From assembly GCF_009883635.2 (NCBI RefSeq), contig NZ_CP026115.2:2666001-2730000 (forward strand): a DNA stretch of 64,000 nt, written 5' to 3'. Under the pieces are notes generated by a model. That model saw only the letters and a program-made list of their open reading frames with translations, searched no databases and was not told the origin of the DNA. Of the stretch, positions 9,762 to 18,753 are shown one piece after another. Position 1 is the first letter of the stretch. Every line of letters begins with the position of its first letter. The translations under genes and the position numbers were made by a program. The DNA comes from Pseudomonas putida (GTDB lineage: Bacteria > Pseudomonadota > Gammaproteobacteria > Pseudomonadales > Pseudomonadaceae).

Positions 9762-10265
9762 ATGAGCATGTCACATCCCTACTCGATGAAATCGCTGCCC
9801 CATGCCCCAGGAGCGCTAATTTTCACACCCTGCCCGGGCACCCAGGCCAGCGATCTTGCTGAAAGCCTGAAGACGCTGAAGCAGGCTGGCGCCGTGGCGC
9901 TGGTTACCCTGATGTCGGATACAGAGCTTCAGGAAAACGGCGTTGGTGAGCTTGGCGTCGCGGCCAGGCAGTATGGGTTGGAGTGGTACCAGTTGCCGAT
10001 CGAGGATGATCAGGCTCCTGATCAAACCTTCGAGGCTCGGTTGGGGGAGATTCGCCACCAGTTAGACGATTTGCTCGCTTCCAACAAGGCCCTGGCCATC
10101 CACTGCAAGGGCGGCTCCGGTCGCACCGGGCTGTTCGCTGCCCGTCTGCTGATCGAATCCGGAATGCCGCGTCGCGAGGCGATCGCTTGGGTGCAGGAGC
10201 TTCGCCCACGGGCGATTCAGAAGCCTGCGCACATCAACTACATCAACCAATTCGGCGAAGACTGA
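9762..10265 (+). CDS. Dual-specificity/tyrosine-type phosphatase in the ars operon
   Basis: 167 residues with the cysteine-phosphatase signature [11 protein letters not shown] and an upstream general-acid loop region ([10 protein letters not shown]). The fold resembles the CDKN3/KAP-type phosphatases often found in Pseudomonas ars operons. Its substrate in arsenic resistance is not known to me. It starts 4 bases after arsH; ATG at 9768 is an alternative start. The operon position and phosphatase motif are certain, the role is open. Confidence 0.8.
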   Translation: MSMSHPYSMKSLPHAPGALIFTPCPGTQASDLAESLKTLKQAGAVALVTLMSDTELQENGVGELGVAARQYGLEWYQLPIEDDQAPDQTFEARLGEIRHQLDDLLASNKALAIHCKGGSGRTGLFAARLLIESGMPRREAIAWVQELRPRAIQKPAHINYINQFGED

Positions 10266-10290
10266 GCGCTCCAGCCAGACAGGAGAGACC

Positions 10291-11373
10291 ATGGCCACCG
10301 ACGGCGAACTACTCGATGTCATCGTGATTGGCGGCGGGCAGTCCGCGCTTACGGTGGCCTATTTTCTCAAGCGGGCCAAGTTGTCGTTTCTGCTGCTCGA
10401 CGCCGAAGAGGCTGCGGGCGGGGCGTGGCGCCATGGCTGGGACTCGCTGACGCTATTCTCACCCTCAGCATGGAGCTCGATCGCGGGCTGGCCGATGCCG
10501 CTAGTCACCGAAGGTAATCCCGATAGGGATCACGTGGTCAGCTATCTGGAGCAGTACGAGGCGCGCTACGGGTTTCCTATCGTTCGCCCCGTCAGCGTTA
10601 CGGCGGTGGAGCGAACCGGGCGTGGCCTTCGTGTTCGCTCGAAGGACCGCGACTGGGAAGCCCGTGCCGTCATCAGCGCAACGGGGACTTGGAGCAAACC
10701 CTATGTTCCGGTTTATCCGGGGATAGAGCTGTACGGGGGGCAGCAAATTCACTCCGCCCATTATCAGTCACCAGAGGCTTTCCAAGGAAAGCGCGTGCTG
10801 GTCGTTGGTGGTGGCAACTCGGGGGCGCAAATCTATGCGGAGCTGTCCGAGGTCGCCGACGCAACGTGGGTAACCACGGAGGAGCCGGCGTTTCTGCCTG
10901 ATGATGTCGATGGCCGGGTGCTGTTCGAGCGGGCTACCGAGCGCCTCAAGGCTCAACAGGAGGGCCGTGTTATCAACGTACCGGTCGGCGGGCTTGGCGA
11001 TATAGTCATGGTGCCCCCGGTGGTCCGGGCCCGCGAGCGAGGAGCCCTACGGTCTGTAAGGCCTTTTGTCTCATTCACGCCTGACGGGGTCGTCTGGCCC
11101 AATGGTGAGAAAACCCAGGTCGATGCGGTGATCTGGTGTACCGGTTTCCGGCCGGCTCTGGATCACTTGCGGGACTTGGACGTGCTGGATGACAGCGGTA
11201 AGGTCGAGGTTGACGGGTCGCGCTCTATTCGCGAGCCGCGCCTCTGGCTGGTCGGATATGGCGACTGGACCGCCCTGGCCTCGGCGACGCTGATCGGCGT
11301 CACCCGTACCGCGCGCAGCACCGTAAACGAAGTAGTGGAATACCTGAACAGCTTGGAGCAGCCGGATGCATAG
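10291..11373 (+). CDS. arsO: ArsO-like FAD/NAD(P)H-dependent monooxygenase
   Basis: 360-residue flavoprotein with an N-terminal FAD-binding motif ([15 protein letters not shown]), a central NADPH motif ([12 protein letters not shown]) and the ATG-type segment [11 protein letters not shown] typical of flavin-containing monooxygenases. Genes of this type are called arsO in Pseudomonas arsenic operons; the oxidation catalysed is not established. A good GGAGAG ribosome-binding site precedes the ATG. Its 3' end overlaps arsN1 by 8 bases. Confidence 0.82.
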   Translation: MATDGELLDVIVIGGGQSALTVAYFLKRAKLSFLLLDAEEAAGGAWRHGWDSLTLFSPSAWSSIAGWPMPLVTEGNPDRDHVVSYLEQYEARYGFPIVRPVSVTAVERTGRGLRVRSKDRDWEARAVISATGTWSKPYVPVYPGIELYGGQQIHSAHYQSPEAFQGKRVLVVGGGNSGAQIYAELSEVADATWVTTEEPAFLPDDVDGRVLFERATERLKAQQEGRVINVPVGGLGDIVMVPPVVRARERGALRSVRPFVSFTPDGVVWPNGEKTQVDAVIWCTGFRPALDHLRDLDVLDDSGKVEVDGSRSIREPRLWLVGYGDWTALASATLIGVTRTARSTVNEVVEYLNSLEQPDA

Positions 11374-11926
11374 CGGAATCGAGATTCGTATTGCTGGTCC
11401 AGAAGACGCTGCAGCCATACAGGCTATCTACGCTCCGATTGTGCTCCACACTGCCATCTCGTTTGAAGAGGTAGCGCCGAGCGCGGAAGAAATGCGCCAG
11501 CGTATCGAGACGACGCTTCATACCTATCCATATTTTGTGGCTGTGCAGCAAGGTCGGGTGGTCGGTTATGCCTATGCTAGCCAGCATCGAGCGCGAGCGG
11601 CATATCGGTGGGCGGTAGATGTGACCGTCTACGTTGCAGAGGGGCAGCGTCGGAGTGGGATTGGCCGGCAGCTTTATGACGTTCTCCTGCCGGTTCTGAA
11701 GCAGCTAGGATATCGTTCTGCATACGCGGGTATTTCTTTACCGAACGAAGGAAGCGTGGGTCTCCATGAGCGACTCGGCTTTCAGCACATCGGTACGTTT
11801 TCGCAGGTCGGGTTCAAACTCGGTGCGTGGCATGACGTGGGATATTGGCGGTTTGATTTCGGTGGCGAGGGTTGTCGGCCTGAGGCTCCTACAAGCTTCT
11901 TATCCCAAATCCCGATGCCGCGTTAG
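11366..11926 (+). CDS. arsN1: ArsN1-type arsinothricin/phosphinothricin N-acetyltransferase
   Basis: 186-residue GNAT-fold enzyme. The N-terminus ([20 protein letters not shown], then TAISFEE) and [16 protein letters not shown] (acetyl-CoA loop) with [17 protein letters not shown] match the PAT-like ArsN1 group, which acetylates the amino group of arsinothricin and phosphinothricin. It overlaps arsO by 8 bases and ends the ars operon. It is the intact counterpart of the broken ArsN2-type gene beyond arsR. The final ~15 residues extend past the usual fold. Confidence 0.85.
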   Translation: MHSGIEIRIAGPEDAAAIQAIYAPIVLHTAISFEEVAPSAEEMRQRIETTLHTYPYFVAVQQGRVVGYAYASQHRARAAYRWAVDVTVYVAEGQRRSGIGRQLYDVLLPVLKQLGYRSAYAGISLPNEGSVGLHERLGFQHIGTFSQVGFKLGAWHDVGYWRFDFGGEGCRPEAPTSFLSQIPMPR

Positions 11927-12090
11927 AACATGAGGTCCATTTTGAAGGGTCCATTTGAGCGGCCGCTGAGCGTTTCGTCACCAGGGCTTGAATCTGAGCT
12001 AGCGTGTTGCGAAGACACGTCGGCGGCCTAGAAGACTCGATGGAACCATCAGAGATATGATCCTGCGATCACAACTCGAAGGTGGCCTCT

Positions 12091-13089
12091 ATGCCATACC
12101 CCGTAAAGCCATGGGCAGAAATAGCTCAGCATTATCAGCGCGGTACCATCTTGTTGGGCAACGGCGCGAGTATCGCTGTGTCGCAGAGTTTTGCGTACCG
12201 CTCACTGCTAGAACATGTCAGGGAAAATGAGCTGCTCCAGAACGACGTGGCGCGTCTGTTCGAGTTTTTTGAGACAGAAGATTTTGAGCTAATTCTGCGG
12301 GTCGTCTGGCAAGCATCCAACGTCAACAAATCGTTGGAGATCCCAGATCAGCGTACCCACGAAGCCTACGTGCGCGTCCGGGATTGCCTGATCCAGGCAG
12401 TGCGGGATGTTCACCCTGAATATCACCAGATCACCGATCATCTGCCGAACATGTACCGGTATCTGAAGGAGTTCGACACGGTCTTGTCGCTAAACTATGA
12501 CCTGCTGGTTTACTGGACGGTGGCCTATGGTCTCAACATCCCGGACGGCCATATGTTCAAAGACTGCTTCGTCGATGGCGGGGTATTCGATGACGACTGG
12601 CGTCGATTCCGGAAGCTGTACAAGGAGCGAGTGAATACGTTGGTGTTCTACCCCCATGGCAGCTTAGCTTTATGCCGCAACAACATAGAGGAAGAGTTCA
12701 AGATCCGCGCATTGGGCGGCGGCTTGCTGGAAGCCATTCTTCAGGAGTGGAAAAACGAGCGTGTGGTACCGCTGTTTGTCAGTGAAGGAACCATGCGTCA
12801 GAAGGTAGCTTCGATTCAAAATAGCTACTACCTGTCGACTGTCTATCGAGAGGTGCTTACGGCGCCCCGGAAGACACTGACACTGTTCGGTTGGGGCTTG
12901 GGGGAGCACGACAGGCATTTGCTCAAGCGAATGAAGGGGACGGGCATTGAGCGCGTAGCCGTCTCAGTCTTTCGGGGATATCAGCCTTATTGCAACATGG
13001 CTTACCAAATCATTCAGGATGACCTGGGGCCAGTTGACGTCGATTTCTTCGACAGTGAGAGCCCGGGCTGCTGGGTTCAACCCGAATAG
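12091..13089 (+). CDS. DUF4917 protein with SIR2-like nucleotide-binding core
   Basis: 332 residues from the ATG at 12091 (GAAGG 8 bases upstream). Motifs: ILLGNGASIAVS near the N-terminus, the acidic EDFELILRV segment, TVLSLNYDLLVYW, FYPHGSLAL and LFGWGLGEHDRHLLKRM. These follow the order of SIR2-like NAD-binding folds (glycine-rich loop, N-Y-D, catalytic-type His after a Pro). Function unknown; related SIR2-like proteins act as NADases in phage defence, but no partner gene is adjacent. It stands alone between the ars operon and the putative transposon end, so it looks like island cargo. Confidence 0.7.
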   Translation: MPYPVKPWAEIAQHYQRGTILLGNGASIAVSQSFAYRSLLEHVRENELLQNDVARLFEFFETEDFELILRVVWQASNVNKSLEIPDQRTHEAYVRVRDCLIQAVRDVHPEYHQITDHLPNMYRYLKEFDTVLSLNYDLLVYWTVAYGLNIPDGHMFKDCFVDGGVFDDDWRRFRKLYKERVNTLVFYPHGSLALCRNNIEEEFKIRALGGGLLEAILQEWKNERVVPLFVSEGTMRQKVASIQNSYYLSTVYREVLTAPRKTLTLFGWGLGEHDRHLLKRMKGTGIERVAVSVFRGYQPYCNMAYQIIQDDLGPVDVDFFDSESPGCWVQPE

Positions 13090-13151
13090 CGGGCAGGACA
13101 TCCACTCCTGAAATCTCAGAGGTGGCTGTAAGGCCCGTCATTACTGGGCTA

Positions 13152-13280
13152 GACAGTTTTTATTCTCTGGCGCATTTGTCCGAGTCAACGGTTTTGGGGG
13201 CTCGCGACAGTTTTGCGTTTACTCCGAATCGGGCTGAAGGCCACGGAAACTGGGCCTCTTTGCGACAGTTTTAATTCTCT
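13152..13280. repeat. Three GACAGTTTT repeats at the island/chromosome border (possible transposon end)
   Basis: GACAGTTTT occurs at 13152-13160, 13206-13214 and 13264-13272, spaced 54 and 58 bases. The outer copies continue as (T/A)ATTCTCT, giving a 17-base repeat with one difference. Iterated transposase-binding sites of this kind are found in the ends of Tn7- and Tn5053-type elements. The last copy stops directly before the terminator of the chromosomal doxX gene, where an element border would be expected. No transposase gene is in the window, so this remains a suggestion. The rest of the gap 13090-13290 shows no gene. Confidence 0.45.
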
Positions 13281-13290
13281 AAATCCACCA

Positions 13291-13319
13291 AAGCCCCGGC
13301 TCGATGCCGGGGCTTTTTT
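13291..13319. terminator. Intrinsic terminator downstream of the doxX-like gene
   Basis: AAGCCCCGGC / GCCGGGGCTT with loop TCGAT, followed by a T-run on the plus strand and flanked by TTTT/AAAA on both sides, so it can act in both directions. It lies 21 bases past the stop of the minus-strand doxX-like gene. Confidence 0.8.
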
Positions 13320-13340
13320 CATTTGTGCAATCAGTCAGGT

Positions 13341-13775
13341 TCAAGCTGCTTTCAGTACAGTCTTCCCTGCCGCCCGCGCTTTGTTGTTGCCGATCAGCGC
13401 ATCCACGCTCAATGCCCCCCCACCAAACGCTGCAATCTGCAGCAGGCCGCCTGCAATCGAGATGTTCTTGAAGAAGTTGATGAACTGCCCTTGGTCCGCC
13501 AGGTTGTTGTGGAAGGCGAAGGCGGCCATCACGGTGAACAGCGCCATGACCACCGCGACGATGCGGGTTTGAAACCCGATAATCAGCAATGCCGCGAGGC
13601 CGAGCTCAACACCCAGTGCGGCCAGGTAGCTCAGTACCGGGAAGGGCAGGCCGCTCGATTCAATGTAGGCGATGGTGCCCTCAGGCGAAGCCAGCTTGCT
13701 GAAGCCGCTGAGTAGGAAGAGCATGGCCAGCAAAACACGACCGACGACTGCAGTTGTACCTTTGAAAGTGTTCAT
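13341..13775 (-). CDS. DoxX family inner-membrane protein
   Basis: 144 residues from ATG 13775, which has CAGGAGC 6-7 bases upstream; the longer open frame to 13874 lacks such a site. Four hydrophobic helices, with the DoxX pattern GRVLLAMLFLLSGFSKL near the start, a GLPFPVLSYLAALGVELGLA helix pair and AFHNNLADQGQFINFFKNIS. Members of the family are linked to quinone or thiosulfate redox stress and to membrane redox balance; the substrate here is unknown. It has its own promoter region facing the MFS operon. Confidence 0.8.
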   Translation of the reverse strand: MNTFKGTTAVVGRVLLAMLFLLSGFSKLASPEGTIAYIESSGLPFPVLSYLAALGVELGLAALLIIGFQTRIVAVVMALFTVMAAFAFHNNLADQGQFINFFKNISIAGGLLQIAAFGGGALSVDALIGNNKARAAGKTVLKAA

Positions 13776-14101
13776 TTTGTAGCTCCTGATCCTTGAGTTC
13801 GAATGGCTCACCGCGCTATGCCCGGTGGCGTTGTCTGCGGTATGGCGGCCATTCTGAAGCCCAATATCAGTCAAGACAATCAGGCTTTAAAGTGAATGAT
13901 TGTTCCGAAAAACAGGACAATAATAAAAGCCATCAAAGCGTCGAACACTGCGCACTGTCCCCTCATCATCGGAAGCACGCGTCTTATTGATCGCATCCAC
14001 GCATCAATTAATGAAAAATGAACGATTATCTCCAGCGCTGCTTTCGACGATCATCCCAGCAATAAGCACTTACAATTTTTAAGAAACGCTGGAGATCCAC
14101 C
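13776..14101. other. Divergent promoter region between doxX-like and MFS genes
   Basis: 326 bases with no supportable gene. An imperfect inverted repeat, ATTGTTCC (13899-13906) and GGACAAT (13915-13921), lies in the middle, and the last 60 bases before the MFS start are AT-rich (ACTTACAATTTTTAAG). This fits a divergent regulatory region; no regulator can be named. Confidence 0.35.
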
Positions 14102-15400
14102 ATGAGTCTGCCGTCACGCTCGGTGCCCGAGGGCAAGTCAAAGGCCGGTATGGTCTTCCGGGTAACGTCCGGAAACTTCCTTGAACAGTTCGACTTCTTC
14201 CTGTTCGGCTTCTACGCCACACACATCGCGGCGGCCTTCTTCCCCGCGTCCAATGAATTCGCTTCGCTGATGATGACCTTCGCCGTGTTCGGCGCCGGCT
14301 TCCTCATGCGCCCGCTGGGTGCGGTAATCCTGGGTGCGTACATTGATGACGTCGGTCGACGCAAAGGGCTGATCGTCACCCTGGCGATCATGGCCAGCGG
14401 GACCTTGCTGATCGTGCTGGTGCCCGGCTACGCCAGCATCGGGCTACTGGCCCCGGCGCTGGTGCTGATCGGGCGCTTGTTGCAAGGGTTCTCGGCGGGC
14501 GCCGAGCTGGGCGGTGTGTCGGTGTACCTGGCCGAAATGGCCACGCCGGGGCACAAGGGTTTCTACGCCAGCTGGCAGTCCGCCAGCCAGCAGGTGGCGA
14601 TCGTCGTCGCCGCCGCACTGGGCTTTGCCCTCAACGAATGGCTGTCTGCCGCCGAGATCGCCCAGTGGGGCTGGCGCGTGCCGTTTGCCGTGGGCTGCAT
14701 GATCATCCCGATGATCTTCCTGCTGCGTCGCAACCTGCAGGAAACCGAAGAGTTTGCCGCCCGCAAGCATCGCCCTACCATGAAGCAGGTGCTGGCGACG
14801 CTGGCTGCCAACTCCGGCGTGGTACTGTTCGGCATGCTGATGGTGGCCATGACCACAACAGCCTTCTACATGATCACGGTGTACGCGCCAACCTTCGGCA
14901 AGACCGTGCTGCAGTTGAGTACCGGTGATGCACTGCTGGTGACCTTGCTGACGGCGGTGTCGAACTTCATCTGGTTGCCCATCGGCGGCACACTCAGCGA
15001 CCGCCTTGGGCGCAAGCCGCTGCTGCTGGCCATGTCGCTGATGACCGTGATCACCGCCTACCCGGCGCTGACCTATCTGGCTCAGGCGCCGACCTTTGGT
15101 CACATGCTCGAAGTGCTGCTGTGGTTCTCGTTCCTGTACGGCATGTACAACGGTGCGATGATCCCGGCGCTGACCGAAATCATGCCAGTCGAAGTGCGGG
15201 TGGCAGGTTTCTCGCTGGCCTATAGCCTGGCGACTGCACTGTTCGGCGGTTTCACCCCGGCGATCTCGACCTGGATGATCCACGTCACCAACGACAAGGC
15301 AGCACCGGCCTACTGGATGATGTTCGCTGCACTCTGTGCATTCGTTGCTACCTGGATGCTCTACCGTCGCCTGGCCAACCGCGCAGTGGTGGCCGTATGA
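14102..15400 (+). CDS. MFS transporter, metabolite:H+ symporter family (citrate/tricarballylate-like)
   Basis: 432 residues, 12 predicted membrane helices. MHS-family marks: [20 protein letters not shown] at the first helix, [21 protein letters not shown] in the first cytoplasmic loop, and [20 protein letters not shown]. These resemble citrate (CitA) and tricarballylate (TcuC) symporters. It overlaps the downstream periplasmic binding-protein gene by 4 bases (ATGA), an unusual pairing of a secondary symporter with an ABC-type binding protein. Substrate is inferred to be an organic acid. Confidence 0.8.
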   Translation: MSLPSRSVPEGKSKAGMVFRVTSGNFLEQFDFFLFGFYATHIAAAFFPASNEFASLMMTFAVFGAGFLMRPLGAVILGAYIDDVGRRKGLIVTLAIMASGTLLIVLVPGYASIGLLAPALVLIGRLLQGFSAGAELGGVSVYLAEMATPGHKGFYASWQSASQQVAIVVAAALGFALNEWLSAAEIAQWGWRVPFAVGCMIIPMIFLLRRNLQETEEFAARKHRPTMKQVLATLAANSGVVLFGMLMVAMTTTAFYMITVYAPTFGKTVLQLSTGDALLVTLLTAVSNFIWLPIGGTLSDRLGRKPLLLAMSLMTVITAYPALTYLAQAPTFGHMLEVLLWFSFLYGMYNGAMIPALTEIMPVEVRVAGFSLAYSLATALFGGFTPAISTWMIHVTNDKAAPAYWMMFAALCAFVATWMLYRRLANRAVVAV

Positions 15401-16167
15401 GAGCTGCGTTGAAAGCGTTGCTGGCCGCTACTTTGCTCGCTGGCGGCAGCATTGCCCAGGCTGCCGAACTGACTGTGATGACCTCGGGCGGCTTCACTGC
15501 CGCCTACAAGCAACTGGGGCCGCAGTATGCGGCGCAGAGCGGCGATACCTTGGTCACCGTGCTGGGGCCGTCCATGGGCAAGGCCCCCGAGGCGATCCCC
15601 AATCGCCTCGCTCGTGGCGAGCACGCGGATGTGGTGATCATGGTCGGCTATGCACTGGACGAGCTCATCCGTCAGGGCAAGGTCGACCCGGCATCGCGGG
15701 TGGAGCTGGCAGACTCGCGCATTGGCCTGGTAGTCCGGGAAGGGCAGGCCAAACCCGCGATCGGCACCGCTGACGAATTGAAGCGGACCTTGCTGGCGGC
15801 ACAGTCAGTGGCCTACTCGGACAGCGCCAGCGGCGTGTACATCGAGAAGGAGCTGTACAAGAAGCTGGGTATCCAGGACCAACTGGTCGGCAAGAGCACC
15901 ATGGTGGAGCGCATTCCGGTGGCCTCGCAGGTGGCAAAGGGCACCTATCAACTTGGCTTCCAGCAGGTTGCCGAGCTGTTGCCTGTGCCGGGTGTCACTT
16001 ACGTTGGCAAGATCCCGGAAAGCCTGCAGTCGGTGACCCGCTTTGCCGCTGGCATCCCGAAAACCGCCGAGCACCCGGCAGAGGCGAAGCAGCTGCTGAA
16101 CTACCTCGCTTCGCCCGACGTGCAGCCTGCCGTGCGCGCCACCGGGCTGGATTCAGTCGCCCGGTAA
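15397..16167 (+). CDS. ModA-like periplasmic substrate-binding protein
   Basis: 256 residues with a signal peptide (about 1-22, ending AQAAE). The mature fold begins [20 protein letters not shown] and contains [19 protein letters not shown] and [14 protein letters not shown], patterns of the molybdate-type/extracellular binding-protein group with broad anion specificity. No ABC permease or ATPase gene follows; the partner is the MFS gene with which it overlaps. Its last 15 bases overlap the convergent LysR gene. Ligand unknown. Confidence 0.75.
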   Translation: MRAALKALLAATLLAGGSIAQAAELTVMTSGGFTAAYKQLGPQYAAQSGDTLVTVLGPSMGKAPEAIPNRLARGEHADVVIMVGYALDELIRQGKVDPASRVELADSRIGLVVREGQAKPAIGTADELKRTLLAAQSVAYSDSASGVYIEKELYKKLGIQDQLVGKSTMVERIPVASQVAKGTYQLGFQQVAELLPVPGVTYVGKIPESLQSVTRFAAGIPKTAEHPAEAKQLLNYLASPDVQPAVRATGLDSVAR

Positions 16168-17097
16168 TACGCCAGGCAGTTCGCCAATCAACCTGACCAT
16201 CTCAAGTGCCGCAGGCGTCAGCGTGCGGCCGCGGCGCGTGAGCAGGCCCATCTTGCGGCTGACCTCCGGTTCGACCAGTGCAATGCTGGCGAGGATCGGA
16301 TGCGGGGTCATCGGCAGTGCGATCGATGGCACCGCCGCGATGCCCAGGCCTGCTTCGATCAGGCCGAGCAGGGTGGTCACATGCCTGGCTTCGCAGACAC
16401 TCTCTTTGCTGACCTGCATCCCGGCCAACGCCCTATCCAGTACCAGGCGGTTGCCTGACGATTTGCCCAGAGTGATGTAGTCATGCTCGTAGGCTTGTGC
16501 CCAGGTCACCTTGTCCAGCTTGGCAAGCGGGTGATCCTGGCGGCAGGCGATGACATAGCGCTCCTCGAGCAGGACGCTGAACTCGATCTCCGGGGCGAGG
16601 TTGCCAGTGAAGCTCAGGCCAAAGTCTGCTTCACCGGAAGCCACGGCGGCGCTGACTTCGTTGGCGGAGGCGTCGTACAGGTTGATCCGAACTTTCGGAT
16701 ACTGCGAATGGAAGGCGCGGATCGCGTGGGGCATGAAGTAGTAGGCCGCTGACGGCACACAGGCGATGGTCAGGGTGCCGGTGCGCAGCGTGCCACCATC
16801 ACCGACGCTGAGCAGCGCCAAGTCCAGATCATCCAGCAGGCGTTCGACCTGGGGCAGGAAGGCGCGCCCGACATTGGTCAGCGACACCTTGCGCGTGGTC
16901 CGCTCGAGCAGCTTCACGCCCAGCGCCGACTCGAGTTTTTCGATACGCCGGCTCAACGCCGACTGGGTGATGCGAATGGTATCGGCGGCGCGGCGGAAGC
17001 TGCCTTGCTCGACCACGGCACGGAAGGCCTGCAGGTCATTCAGATCGAAGTTGATGCTCAACCGGTGGGCTCCGCTGGTTTGATCGAAAGCGTGCAT
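16153..17097 (-). CDS. LysR-family transcriptional regulator
   Basis: About 314 residues. The N-terminal helix-turn-helix is clear: FRAVVEQGSFRRAADTIRIT followed by QSALSRRIEKLESALGVKLLERT. The remainder is the substrate-binding-like effector domain. A TTG at 17061 with GGAG 8 bases upstream would begin right at the conserved NFDLNDLQAF and is an alternative start. It converges on the MFS/binding-protein operon and probably regulates it, the common arrangement for such regulators acting on neighbours. Confidence 0.85.
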   Translation of the reverse strand: MHAFDQTSGAHRLSINFDLNDLQAFRAVVEQGSFRRAADTIRITQSALSRRIEKLESALGVKLLERTTRKVSLTNVGRAFLPQVERLLDDLDLALLSVGDGGTLRTGTLTIACVPSAAYYFMPHAIRAFHSQYPKVRINLYDASANEVSAAVASGEADFGLSFTGNLAPEIEFSVLLEERYVIACRQDHPLAKLDKVTWAQAYEHDYITLGKSSGNRLVLDRALAGMQVSKESVCEARHVTTLLGLIEAGLGIAAVPSIALPMTPHPILASIALVEPEVSRKMGLLTRRGRTLTPAALEMVRLIGELPGVLPGD

Positions 17098-17134
17098 CAA
17101 TGGTATTTCGAAAAAACCGGCGGAGCCAGCTGGG

Positions 17135-18535
17135 TCAGATCTGCATGGCCATGCCGTGAACGTTCATGGCTGCCTGGCGCAGGGCTTCGGAGCGGGTCGG
17201 GTGCGGGTGGCAGATCAGCGCGATGTCTTCAGCCGAGGCGGCGAACTCCATGGCCACGCAGAACTCGCCAATCATCTCGCTGACGCTCGGGCCGACCAAA
17301 TGCACGCCGAGCACCTCATCGGTGTTGGCATCGGCGATGACCTTGGCGAAGCCTTCGGTCTCGTGGTTGATCTTGGCGCGGCTGTTGGCGGTGAAGGGGA
17401 ACTTGCCGACCTTGTAGGCGCGGCCTTCGGCCTTCAACTGCTCTTCGGTCTTGCCGACGGTAGCCAGTTCCGGACGGGTGTAGATCACGCCGGGGATCAG
17501 GTTGTAGTTCACTTCATGGGGCTTGCCGGCGATGCGCTCGATGCAGGCGACTGCTTCGTCCTCGGCCTTGTGCGCCAGCATCGGGCCGGAAGTGACGTCG
17601 CCGATCACCCACACACCGGGGACCGAGGTGCGGTGCTGCTCGTTGCTCAGCATGCCGCGCTTGTCGGTTTCCAGCCCTACGCTCTCAAGGTTCAGGCCCT
17701 TGGTATAAGGACGACGGCCGATCGCGACCAGCACGTAGTCGGCCTGCAGGGTTTCGGCGGCGCCACCAGCTGCCGGCTCCAGTGTCAGGCTGACACCATC
17801 GGCTTCAGTCTTGGCCTGTGTGACCTTGCTACCGAGCTTGAAGGCCATGCCTTGCTTGGCCAGGGCTTTCTGCAGGGTCTTGGCGGTTTCTTCATCGGTG
17901 CCCGGGCAGATGCGGTCGAGGTACTCGATGACGGTGACTTGGGCACCCAGGCGGCGCCATACCGAACCCAGTTCCAGGCCGATGACGCCAGCGCCGATCA
18001 CCACCAGGTGCTTGGGTACCTGCGGCAGGGCCAAGGCGCCGGTGGAGTCGATGATGCGCTGGTTGTCGATGGTCACGCCGGGCAGGGGAGTGGGCTCGGA
18101 GCCCGTGGCGATGACGATGTCCTTGGCCTGCAGCGGGGTCTCGCTGCCATCTTCGGCCTTGACGATGACCTTGCCGACGCCATCCAGGCGGCCCCAGCCT
18201 TTGATCCATTCGACCTTGTTCTTGCGGAACAGGTACTCGATGCCCTTGGTCAGGCCAGTCACGCTCTCGTCCTTCTGTTTCATCATCTGGGCGAGGTTGA
18301 GCGTCGGCTTCACTTCGATGCCGAGGTGGGCGAACTCTTCGCCGCTGGCCGCTTCGTAAAGCTCGGAGGCGTGCAGCAACGCTTTGGACGGCATGCAACC
18401 GACGTTGAGGCAGGTGCCACCGAGGGTCGAACGGCCTTCCACGCAAGCGGCGCTCAGGCCCAGTTGGCCGGCGCGGATCGCTGCGTTGTAGCCGCCAGGG
18501 CCGCCGCCAATGATCACCACGTCATAGGATTTCAT
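17135..18535 (-). CDS. lpd: Dihydrolipoyl dehydrogenase
   Basis: 466 residues. FAD motif GGGPGGYNAAIRAGQLG at the N-terminus, the redox disulfide in GGTCLNVGCMPSKALL, the NAD-binding motif VIGAGVIGLELGSVWRRLG, and the C-terminal His-Glu pair in HPHPTRSEAL. It re-oxidises dihydrolipoyl groups of 2-oxoacid dehydrogenase or glycine cleavage complexes. No E1 or E2 genes are adjacent, so this is a stand-alone copy whose complex cannot be named. It starts with ATG after a purine-rich leader and diverges from cfa across a palindrome-containing gap. Confidence 0.95.
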   Translation of the reverse strand: MKSYDVVIIGGGPGGYNAAIRAGQLGLSAACVEGRSTLGGTCLNVGCMPSKALLHASELYEAASGEEFAHLGIEVKPTLNLAQMMKQKDESVTGLTKGIEYLFRKNKVEWIKGWGRLDGVGKVIVKAEDGSETPLQAKDIVIATGSEPTPLPGVTIDNQRIIDSTGALALPQVPKHLVVIGAGVIGLELGSVWRRLGAQVTVIEYLDRICPGTDEETAKTLQKALAKQGMAFKLGSKVTQAKTEADGVSLTLEPAAGGAAETLQADYVLVAIGRRPYTKGLNLESVGLETDKRGMLSNEQHRTSVPGVWVIGDVTSGPMLAHKAEDEAVACIERIAGKPHEVNYNLIPGVIYTRPELATVGKTEEQLKAEGRAYKVGKFPFTANSRAKINHETEGFAKVIADANTDEVLGVHLVGPSVSEMIGEFCVAMEFAASAEDIALICHPHPTRSEALRQAAMNVHGMAMQI

Positions 18536-18592
18536 GGGTTTTTACTCCAGATGAGGAAGCGCGAGAGGGGCATAAGGTTAAGCTGAGAAGGG

Positions 18593-18610
18593 CGGATTGT
18601 ATACAATCCG
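18593..18610. promoter_or_regulatory. 18-base perfect palindrome between lpd and cfa
   Basis: CGGATTGTATACAATCCG is its own reverse complement. It lies 58 bases before the lpd start and 144 bases before the cfa start. The core ATTGTATACAAT resembles operators of GntR/FadR-type dimers. No such regulator is encoded nearby, so the protein that binds is unknown. Confidence 0.6.
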
Positions 18611-18753
18611 TTGTTTTGATCAGATCAGTTGGTTCTAGACCTTGGTCTCGTTTAGGCCTGCTTTGGAGGAAACCTCCCACGAATGAACTACTCTGTTCCG
18701 GCGACGTTCGAAATATCAGGCGTCGTGGCCTTATAGGGATAGGAGGAGTGTTC

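Noticed and set aside
14444..15283. 279-codon minus-strand frame in the MFS gene
   Set aside because: Shadow frame rich in His/Gln/Arg with no domain; MFS gene is clear on the plus strand.
17156..18586. 476-codon open frame on the plus strand opposite lpd
   Set aside because: It is the mirror of a strong conserved lpd gene; high GC keeps antisense frames open and its protein has no recognisable motif.
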